Source: JBMDXB01 sp048594975
Lineage (GTDB): Bacteria > Acidobacteriota > Vicinamibacteria > Vicinamibacterales > 2-12-FULL-66-21
Direction of reading: 5' to 3'
Length of the DNA: 64,000 nt
Assembly (NCBI GenBank): GCA_048594975.1
Contig: JBMDXQ010000042.1
Location: forward strand, 124,001-188,000
The translations under genes were made by a program, and so were the position numbers. This document shows, in pieces, positions 8,687 through 15,818 of this stretch (its first letter is position 1; each line of letters begins with the position of its first letter). The notes beneath the pieces were generated by a model. It had not been told where the DNA came from. It did no database searches and saw nothing but the letters and a program-made list of their open reading frames with translations.

Positions 8687-8764
8687 GGCTGCACCTCCCT
8701 CGTTCGTTCGTTGGACCTGCATGGCTGAACCCGAGGGGAAGTGCAAACCGCGAGCCTCGCCCGG

Positions 8765-9715
8765 CTACCGACCAGCCGTATCGAAGAGCCCGCTTACCGA
8801 TCGGCCGACGTGGATGCGGCGGATTGCCTCGGCGAGGAGCGGAGCAACCGATAGCACCGTCATGTTCAGCAGGCGCTTCTCCGGCGGGATGGGCACCGTG
8901 TCGGTCGTCACGATCTCCGCCACGTCATGCTGCGCGCGCAGCCGCTCCATCGCCATGCCGGTGAACAGCCCGTGCGTGCAGGCGACGGCGATGCGCTTCA
9001 CACGCTTCCGGCGCAGCTTCGCCAGGATCTCGACGATGGTGCCGGCGTTGGCGATCTCGTCGTCGAGGACGATCACGTTCTTTCCGGCGACCTCGCCGAC
9101 GAGGGCGTCGATGAAGACCCGGTCGTCGCTCAGCCGCTTCTTGCTGCCGGCGGCCACCGGCAGCCCGAGCATGCGCGCGAGGTGCGACGCGTCCTTCGCG
9201 TTGCCGAGGTCGGGCGAGACGACCACGGTGTTGACCACGCCGCTCCGGCGGAAATGGGCGGCAAGCACCTTGAGCGCGTTCATGTGATCGACCGGCACGC
9301 TGAAGAAACCGTGCACCTGCGGCGAATGCAGCGTCATGGTCAGCACGCGGTTGGCGCCCGCCGTGGACAGCAAGTCGGCGACCAGCCTCGCCGCGATGGA
9401 GATTCGCGGCGCGTCCTTCTTGTCGGAGCGGGCGTAGGCGTAGTGCGGGATCACCGCGGTGATGCGCGCCGCCGAGGCGCCGCGCGCGGCGTCGAGCATC
9501 AGCAGCAGCTCCATGAGGTGCTCCTGCACCGGCGGAGAGAGCGGCTGGATGACGAACACGTCCGCCTCGCGGCAGTTCGCTTCGAGCTGCACGCCCAGGC
9601 AGTCGTTGCTGAACCGCGACGTGGTCGACGGGCTCAGTTTGGTTTTGAGACGGCGGCAGATCGCCCGGGCCAGCTCGGCATGAGCGCTGCCGCTGAACAC
9701 GACGATGGGGTTCAT
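8765..9715 (-). CDS. prs: Ribose-phosphate pyrophosphokinase, divergent subfamily
   Basis: A 316-residue protein of normal PRPP-synthetase length. It makes phosphoribosyl pyrophosphate from ribose 5-phosphate and ATP. The N-terminal VVFSGSAHAELARAICRRL, the ATP loop HYAYARSDKKDAPRISIAARL and the metal-site LHSPQVHGFFSVPVDH block are all recognisable. The PRPP-binding loop reads VLDDEIANAGTI, whereas the usual form is DDxxDTxGT, so one acidic residue and the threonine are replaced. This and SDKKD in place of QDRKx place it in a divergent branch. It could be a regulatory or specialised paralogue rather than the housekeeping enzyme. Start chosen at MNPIVVF by family length. Confidence 0.85.
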   Translation of the reverse strand: MNPIVVFSGSAHAELARAICRRLKTKLSPSTTSRFSNDCLGVQLEANCREADVFVIQPLSPPVQEHLMELLLMLDAARGASAARITAVIPHYAYARSDKKDAPRISIAARLVADLLSTAGANRVLTMTLHSPQVHGFFSVPVDHMNALKVLAAHFRRSGVVNTVVVSPDLGNAKDASHLARMLGLPVAAGSKKRLSDDRVFIDALVGEVAGKNVIVLDDEIANAGTIVEILAKLRRKRVKRIAVACTHGLFTGMAMERLRAQHDVAEIVTTDTVPIPPEKRLLNMTVLSVAPLLAEAIRRIHVGRSVSGLFDTAGR

Positions 9716-9754
9716 GTCAGTGGATGCGGGCAGTTCGTCCGGCCGCAATTCGCA

Positions 9755-9760
9755 ATTATA
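9755..9760 (-). promoter_or_regulatory. TATAAT -10 box before prs
   Basis: On the minus strand the bases read a perfect TATAAT, 39 bases before the prs start codon. No good -35 lies at 16-18 bases. The stop codon of the truncated toxin gene falls inside this box, so the sequence seems to be doing two jobs. Confidence 0.45.
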
Positions 9761-10133
9761 GAGGGGCAACGTGGTCGACGTCTGCACGGCTGGGCTGGAT
9801 GAATACGTCGGCGGCCTCCGCGAACGCATTCCTGGACTCTTGGTCGACCAGGGCGGCGAGCCTGGTTCCCAACGCCTCCCAGGCGGCCGGCGATGGATTC
9901 AGCACTCGTCCGCGGCGGACATACGGTGACAAGACCTGGCGCTCCAGCGTGCGCCGATCTCTGGCGCCTCCCGCGCCGGCTCGAAGCTCTGCTGCCACGA
10001 CGGTACTGAGATAGAGTCCAGGTGCAGCCCTGGCGCAGAACTCGGCGAACGCCGCCGCTTCCTCATCCGAGCGAGAGGCATCGACAAAGCAGTTCGTGTC
10101 GAGGACGAATTTGCGGCCAGCGGTGGTGGACAC
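9756..10133 (-). CDS. PIN-domain (VapC-like) toxin, C-terminally truncated
   Basis: A 125-residue protein whose first 95 residues follow the PIN ribonuclease pattern: FVLDTNCFVDAS with catalytic D12, and STVVAAELRAG with E49. The usual second half of the active site (an NDxLIA-type helix and a terminal T-x-D/N-x-D-F strand) is absent in all three frames, replaced by a short unrelated tail. The nuclease site is therefore incomplete and the toxin is probably dead. GTG start, 3 bases after the antitoxin stop, as in a normal toxin-antitoxin operon. The tail runs into the prs promoter. Confidence 0.68.
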   Translation of the reverse strand: MSTTAGRKFVLDTNCFVDASRSDEEAAAFAEFCARAAPGLYLSTVVAAELRAGAGGARDRRTLERQVLSPYVRRGRVLNPSPAAWEALGTRLAALVDQESRNAFAEAADVFIQPSRADVDHVAPL

Positions 10134-10136
10134 TCG

Positions 10137-10442
10137 TCAATCGATGCGCGACAGCTTGAGGCCGGAGAGCGCCCGCGCCCCGCGCATGCGCTCCTTCCGG
10201 AAGCCGACCAGATCGAGCGCCATTTCTACTGCCTCGCGCTCGCTCGACGCTCCGAGTGACGCTCTCGCCTCGTCGAGGAGACGTGGATCGAGCCAGAACG
10301 CCTTGCGAACCTTTCCCACCCGCGTTGCGCGCGGACCGGAGGTGGTGACTCGGGATCGAGGCGAGCGTCGACCAGTCTTCGAACCGCGGCGGGTTGATGT
10401 CGTCGGCACATATCCTCGTTTTCGTACGCCACTGAACAGCAT
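10137..10442 (-). CDS. Ribbon-helix-helix antitoxin (VapB-like)
   Basis: A 101-residue basic protein. The segment RKAFWLDPRLLDEARASLGASSEREAVEMALDLVGF (about 47-81) has the strand-helix-helix pattern of VapB-type antitoxins, with a dimerising beta strand and SEREAVEMAL as the second helix. The C-terminal tail LSGLKLSRID would bind the partner toxin. The basic N-terminal 40 residues are unusually long, so the true start may be further in. It directly precedes the PIN gene, the standard order. By homology it would repress its own promoter. Confidence 0.65.
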   Translation of the reverse strand: MLFSGVRKRGYVPTTSTRRGSKTGRRSPRSRVTTSGPRATRVGKVRKAFWLDPRLLDEARASLGASSEREAVEMALDLVGFRKERMRGARALSGLKLSRID

Positions 10443-10706
10443 GCCGTACGTACGCCGATCGCAGTATCGATGCTGGCTTTTTGACGCGTAGAACGCCAGG
10501 CTATCGCTGAGTGCGGCTCACCAGTCTGAATGACTTTCGCAGCTGGCCGGAATCACGGCGCTGAGGAGCGGGATCCTCGGGCCGGAGGCCCCGCCGTCTT
10601 CGGTCAGCAGCCGGCGAGCGTCTGCGCCACAATAGGGGCACCGGCGTCCGACCGCCGAACCGCTCGCGGCGGTTCGCCGTCCAATCGGGCCGACCGGAGA
10701 TCCTTC

Positions 10707-12158
10707 ATGCGCATCCTCGCAACCGGCATCGACTATTCGACCGGCGGGCCGCTCATCACCCCCCTCGACGAGCAGGCGTTCGGCGAGGCGGTGCAGCAGG
10801 CGCTCGTCCGCAATGCCGACGAACTTCGCCGCACGACGCGGGCGAGCACCGCGGCCACGACCTACCGCGGCGAGGTCGAACGCGAGCGTACGGTGGATCT
10901 GGGCGATCCCAAGGCAGCGGGGTGGACGTTCCTCCTCAACGCCAAAGATCCGCAGCGCACCCTGCTCGTCGAGGCGCTGCGCCCGCTCGCGGTGCATCGC
11001 GGCATGGAGGACCCGGCCTCGCCGCTGCTCTTCAACGGCGAGCCCGAGGAGGAGTGGAGCGAGTGGCTGCAGGAGCAGTACTTCGCCCCGGAGCTGGAGG
11101 GCAGGAAGAGCCCGCACTACATCCTGATCGCGGGCGGGCCCGCCCAGGTGCCCTTCCACTTCCAGGCGCTGCTCGACAGCGCGGCATCGGTCGGCCGCGT
11201 GGAGTTCGACTCGCCGGCCGATGTCTCCGCATACGTCGAGAAGCTGATTCGGCTCGAGAAGGAGTCGTCGCCGGTGGCCGCACGCCAGGCGCTGTTCTTC
11301 GCGCCTGACGGCGGTCCGGACGACGCGACCTACTTCAGCCGGCGCTACATGGCGGACCCGCTCGCGAAGTACGTCGAGGCGTCGTGCCGCATACCGACCG
11401 CGGCGCTCCTCGGCGACGACGCCGACAAGGAACGGTTTCTGGCGAGCGCGTTGAAGGAGCGCCCGGCGCTGGTGTATATCGCCTCGCACGGCCTCGGCGC
11501 GCCGAACGAGAGCCCCGATGTGCAGCGGGACTTCAACGGGGCGATCTGCTGCCAGCACGGAATGAACGACCCGATCGAGGACTGGCTCGTGAGCGCCGAC
11601 GACGTGCCGCCCGACGCGGCGTTCTTCGAGGGATCGATCGTGTTCCTGTTCGCGTGCTTCGGCTACGGCACCCCGGCCGAGAGCGACGTGCTGCACTGGC
11701 TGGGCGAAGGCAAGGTCAAGGTGAACGCCGCGGCGGACTTCGTCGCCGCGCTGCCGAAGGCGCTGCTCGCGCACCCGCGAGGACCGATCGGGTTCGTCGG
11801 CCACGTGGACACCGCGTGGCTCCACGGGTTCAACGATCCCGAGAGTCCGCACCTGCTCGAACGCTGGCACCCGCGGATCGCGCCGTTCAGGAAGGCGGTC
11901 GACCTGCTGCTCAAGTGCCAGCCGGCGGGCGTGGCGATGTCCGACATGAACAAGCGCTTCGATCTCGGCAACGCCGTCCTGACGACGACGTTCGACCGGA
12001 TCAAGCGCGGGAAGCTGACGCCCGGCCCGGAGATGAACGAGCGGCTCGCCAGCGCGTTCATCCAGCGCAGCGACGCGCAGAACTACATGGTGTTCGGCGA
12101 CCCGGCGGCGCGGCTGCGCATCCCGGACGCGCCCGGGGGGCGTGCGCGGGTCACTTGA
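10707..12158 (+). CDS. Caspase/gingipain-like (clan CD) peptidase-domain protein
   Basis: A 483-residue protein without signal peptide or membrane segment, hence cytosolic. YILIAGGPAQVPFHFQ (about 138-153) resembles the substrate-domain strand of gingipain-type C25 peptidases. VYIASHG with H261 and IVFLFACFGYGTP with C317 give the His-Cys pair at the spacing and strand positions of clan CD cysteine peptidases (caspases, gingipains, CHAT). The C-terminal part has GFVGHVDTAWLHG and ends VFGDPAARLR, both common in such bacterial proteins. Start chosen at MRILATG with GGAGA upstream. It is convergent with the FecR-TPR-PASTA gene and their ends overlap by 8 bases. Its substrate is unknown; the role as a peptidase is inferred from motifs only. 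Confidence 0.7.
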   Translation: MRILATGIDYSTGGPLITPLDEQAFGEAVQQALVRNADELRRTTRASTAATTYRGEVERERTVDLGDPKAAGWTFLLNAKDPQRTLLVEALRPLAVHRGMEDPASPLLFNGEPEEEWSEWLQEQYFAPELEGRKSPHYILIAGGPAQVPFHFQALLDSAASVGRVEFDSPADVSAYVEKLIRLEKESSPVAARQALFFAPDGGPDDATYFSRRYMADPLAKYVEASCRIPTAALLGDDADKERFLASALKERPALVYIASHGLGAPNESPDVQRDFNGAICCQHGMNDPIEDWLVSADDVPPDAAFFEGSIVFLFACFGYGTPAESDVLHWLGEGKVKVNAAADFVAALPKALLAHPRGPIGFVGHVDTAWLHGFNDPESPHLLERWHPRIAPFRKAVDLLLKCQPAGVAMSDMNKRFDLGNAVLTTTFDRIKRGKLTPGPEMNERLASAFIQRSDAQNYMVFGDPAARLRIPDAPGGRARVT

Positions 12159-15100
12159 CGATGTAACCGGACACGGTCAGGTTGATACGCGTGCCCGGCT
12201 CCCACGGCGTGCCAGCGTTCGGCCACTGCTGGATTACCGTCCCCGCTCTGGACTTCGACTGTTTGTAGATCACCCCGCCGACCCGGAACCCGGCCTGCTC
12301 GATGACCGCCCGCGCCCGGCTCTCCTCCATTCCCTCAACCCGTGGCACCGGTCTACGAGTATCTCGGGGCGAAACCCAGAGGTTGACACGAGACCCCCGC
12401 GCCACGGTCGATCCCGCCGCGGGCTGCTGCCTGAGGACTTTCTCCTCGCTCGCCGCCGAACTCCGGACATATTCGATGGAGCCGGTCCCGAGTCCCGCCG
12501 CCGATAGCCTCCGTTGAGCGGCCGCGAGCGTCATGCCCGTGACGTTCGGAACCTGAATTGGCGGCGCGTCCTGCGAGCCGCCTCCCCCCTGCCGTGGCCG
12601 CAGAACGGTGAGGTTCACTGCGCTTCCGCGCCGCACCCGCGCGCCCGCCGAGGGCGACTGACCGGTGACGGTTGGCGTGGTGACCGGTCTGCTCACGCGC
12701 GACTCGATCCCGTAGACGGCATCCTGGTAGGTGACCTCGCCAAGACGCAGCTCGGCGAACACGCCGCCCGCCCCGCCCGGGAGGCGCCGCTTCGCATCTG
12801 CCTCCGTCATGCCGATGAAGTTCGGAACATCGACGAGCGGGGTTGGCACCGCCACGGTCATCTCGACCGGGCAGCCCGGGGCAAGCACCGTGTTCGCGTC
12901 CGGTCGCTGCTCGAGTACCGTGCCGGGCGCCTGCTGGTCGGTCTCCCGGCGGTTCACACGGCCGCCCACACGCAATCGGCTCTCGCGGATCGCGTCTTCG
13001 GCGTCGTCCTGACGCAGGCCGATGAGGCGAGGCACGCGGGCTGGCCTGTCGCCTGGCCCGGCGACCACGAACGAGACCGACGTTCCGGCCGGGACCCGCT
13101 GATCCTCCCGCGGCGTCTGCGAGATCACTTCACCGGCGGTCTCGCAGCTCGCCTGCTCGGTGACACCTCCGACCACGAGCCGCCGCTCCTGGATCTTCTC
13201 GACCGCGCGACGGCGGTCGTCGCCGACGATGTCGGGCACACTCACCGGCCGCGCCGCCTCCGCCTCGGCAACCTCGAGCCTGATCTCGGCTCCGGGCTTC
13301 GCCTTGTCGCCCGCCTCCGGCCGCTGCTTGGTCACGGTGCCAGCCGGCCGATCGCTCCGCCTCCTCTCGACCCGGACCTTGTAGCCGGCCTGGGTGAGCA
13401 GCGCCATCGCCTCGGCCTCGGTCCTGGTCACCACGTTCGGGACGATCCCGGGCGTGCTGCCGGGACCGCCCGGACCGGGAACAGCCGAGACCACGAGGTT
13501 GACGCTGGCTCCGCGGCCAACGACCGCACCTGCAGCCGGACTCTGTTCGATGACGACGCCGGGGGGTTGTCCGGGTGCGCTCCGCCTCTCGGCGACGGTG
13601 CCCTTCAAGCCTGCGTCCGAGAGCTTTCGCTGGGCAGCCTGTTCGTCCAGCTTTCTGACTTCCGGCACCTTGATCGTCGCCGCGCCGCGCAGCGTGGGGA
13701 TCATCAAGGCGGCCTGCCTGGTCGTCTTCGCGTTCCGCAGCGCGGCCGGCTTCAGCTTCACGTGCGTCTCGAGGTAACGCGCGGCGAGCGTCGGGTTCTC
13801 GGTCCGCAGCGCGGAGCCAAGTCGGTAGTAGGCCGCCGGCTCGGTCGGCCGCGCCCTGACGGCGCGCACGTACGTCTCAACGGCTTCTTTCGAGCGGCCC
13901 TGGTCGGCGTACACGTCGCCCAGCCCGATAAGCGCGTCCGGCTGGTCAGGATGGTTCTTCAGGCTCGCCCGGTACTGCAGTTCGGCGCTCGCGCGAGCCG
14001 CGCGTGCGTTCGAATCGTTTCGCTGCGCCGCCGCGACCTGCCCGAACCCGCGGAACGCGTCGCCCCAGCCGACGGTGGCGAACGCGTAGCGCGGGTAGAC
14101 GGTGGTGGCGGCTCTGAACGACTGGTCGGCCGCCGCGTACTCCCGCCGCGCGACGTCGAACTGCTGCCGCTCCTGCGCAATCTCGCCGAGCGCGAGGTGC
14201 ACGTCGCCGACGTTGGCGCGCGCGACGCCCTGCGCTTCCGCGGCTGATGCCGCGGCGGGCGAGCCGGCCGCCTGCTGGTAGGCATCCTCGGCGCGGCGGA
14301 GGAACTGCTGGCTCTGGTCGAGGTCGCTCTGGATGTCCGCGCGATCCAGGTAGACGTTGCCGAGCGCGACCAGCGCGGAGGGTGCCTCCCGGTTCACGGC
14401 GAGCGCCCGGCGCGTCTGCGCCTCGGCGTCGTCGAGCTGCCCTTTGAGGCGGTACGCTTCCGCCATCCGGGCGAGGAATTCCGCGTCGCTCTGCCGCGCC
14501 GGCTGCGTCGCAACTTTCGCGTAGGCCTCGACCCCCTTGGGCCCTTCACCCCAGTCCGTGTAGACGTGGCCGAGCGCCTCGTACCCTCCGACGTCACCGC
14601 GGCACAGCGCGCGGTCGCGTGCCTCGCGGAAGGCCTTTCCGCGCTCCTCGGGCGACTCGTATTGCGGAACCACGTGCCTGGCCGAATAGGTTGGCTGGCC
14701 CGCGATGATCACCTCGGTCGTCCAGTTCACCGCCGCGCAGGCGCGCTCCTGCGCCCTGATCGGCCGCGCTGCGCCACCCGCGCCGATCACGACCTCCTCC
14801 CTCGCCCGCGCGGTGGTCCCACCCTGCGGCGTCCCAAGCCCGACCTGGATCGCGACCGGATCGCGCGACTGCGCGCAGCCCGGCTCGTTGAAGCAGTCCA
14901 GGCATTTGATGACGCCCTCGCCCTTGTAGATTCCCGGCTTGACGTTCGCCGGGTCGAACTGGATCTCGATCGCCACCTGCCGGCTCTGTCCGCCCTCGAC
15001 CTCGATCCGCTGCGCCGAGAAGAGGTGGACCCACGGCAAGGTCTCGGGACCTTCGACGTCGTAGAGATGCGGCTGCTTGCAGCGATTGGCGATCGTGATG

Positions 15101-15816
15101 GTCCGGCGCGCGCGCTGCGGCCCGGTCGGTGCCACCGCGGGCTGGCCGCCCGCCGGCGGCTGCGCCTGCTGCCCGAACGCGGCGAACACCGGGGCGCCAG
15201 ACCGGACAGCCGCGCGCACGAGACCGAACTGGAACGGGAGCGCCGGCTCGAACCGGCGCGCCACTGCGGGGGGCGCCTGGACGACGTCGACGACGCCCTC
15301 GAGTACCGTGAGGCGCGTTTCCTCCTCGCTGACCCGCACCTCGAACTCCGTCCCCTTGGCCGCCAACGTGGCGCGCGACGTGAGCAGGTCGAAGAATCCC
15401 CGCACGTCCGCGAGCAGCCGGCCCAGCGACAGGAAGATCGACCGCTGCCCGCGAACGCTGACCTGGCTGGCCGGCCCGATGATCACCCGGTTGGCCTGCT
15501 CCGCGGCGCTCTCGAGCATGATCAGCGTCACCGAGACGTTCACGCCCGTGATCACCTCGTCACCGGCGAAGAGCGAGAGCGAGGGCAACGCCGGAACCAC
15601 GGTGGCGGCATGGATGACCTTGACCTCGTTGGTCGACGGCTGATCCCGCTTCGCCCCGTTGACGATGATGTTCTCGATGCGCGCGAGCGGCTCCGCCTCG
15701 GCTTCCGGCTGGGCCGCGGCAGAGACGGGCGTCGACCCGGCCGTGGCGACCAGCGACAGCGCCACGAGCGCGACGATGGCCGACGACGCGGCGGCGGGAT
15801 GAGGGTGGGACGCCAT
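12151..15816 (-). CDS. Exported FecR-TPR-PASTA protein (1221 residues)
   Basis: A large secreted or periplasmic protein. It has a signal peptide (1 to about 35), a FecR-like beta domain (about 60-190, with GDEVITG, IGPASQVSVRG and LAAKGTEFEVRV), a linker with cysteines, a tetratricopeptide-repeat solenoid (about 400-690) and then seven PASTA domains to the C-terminus (about 715-1221). Each PASTA unit has the V-P-x-[VIL]-x-G-like start, A-x-x-x-[IL] helix and Q-x-P-x-x-G end. PASTA domains in other bacteria bind muropeptides or cell-wall polymers. It is the second gene of an operon, starting 2 bases after the CHAT-CHASE2 stop. The combination suggests a cell-envelope-sensing scaffold; that role is inference. 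Confidence 0.85.
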   Translation of the reverse strand: MASHPHPAAASSAIVALVALSLVATAGSTPVSAAAQPEAEAEPLARIENIIVNGAKRDQPSTNEVKVIHAATVVPALPSLSLFAGDEVITGVNVSVTLIMLESAAEQANRVIIGPASQVSVRGQRSIFLSLGRLLADVRGFFDLLTSRATLAAKGTEFEVRVSEEETRLTVLEGVVDVVQAPPAVARRFEPALPFQFGLVRAAVRSGAPVFAAFGQQAQPPAGGQPAVAPTGPQRARRTITIANRCKQPHLYDVEGPETLPWVHLFSAQRIEVEGGQSRQVAIEIQFDPANVKPGIYKGEGVIKCLDCFNEPGCAQSRDPVAIQVGLGTPQGGTTARAREEVVIGAGGAARPIRAQERACAAVNWTTEVIIAGQPTYSARHVVPQYESPEERGKAFREARDRALCRGDVGGYEALGHVYTDWGEGPKGVEAYAKVATQPARQSDAEFLARMAEAYRLKGQLDDAEAQTRRALAVNREAPSALVALGNVYLDRADIQSDLDQSQQFLRRAEDAYQQAAGSPAAASAAEAQGVARANVGDVHLALGEIAQERQQFDVARREYAAADQSFRAATTVYPRYAFATVGWGDAFRGFGQVAAAQRNDSNARAARASAELQYRASLKNHPDQPDALIGLGDVYADQGRSKEAVETYVRAVRARPTEPAAYYRLGSALRTENPTLAARYLETHVKLKPAALRNAKTTRQAALMIPTLRGAATIKVPEVRKLDEQAAQRKLSDAGLKGTVAERRSAPGQPPGVVIEQSPAAGAVVGRGASVNLVVSAVPGPGGPGSTPGIVPNVVTRTEAEAMALLTQAGYKVRVERRRSDRPAGTVTKQRPEAGDKAKPGAEIRLEVAEAEAARPVSVPDIVGDDRRRAVEKIQERRLVVGGVTEQASCETAGEVISQTPREDQRVPAGTSVSFVVAGPGDRPARVPRLIGLRQDDAEDAIRESRLRVGGRVNRRETDQQAPGTVLEQRPDANTVLAPGCPVEMTVAVPTPLVDVPNFIGMTEADAKRRLPGGAGGVFAELRLGEVTYQDAVYGIESRVSRPVTTPTVTGQSPSAGARVRRGSAVNLTVLRPRQGGGGSQDAPPIQVPNVTGMTLAAAQRRLSAAGLGTGSIEYVRSSAASEEKVLRQQPAAGSTVARGSRVNLWVSPRDTRRPVPRVEGMEESRARAVIEQAGFRVGGVIYKQSKSRAGTVIQQWPNAGTPWEPGTRINLTVSGYIVK

Positions 15817-15818
15817 GG

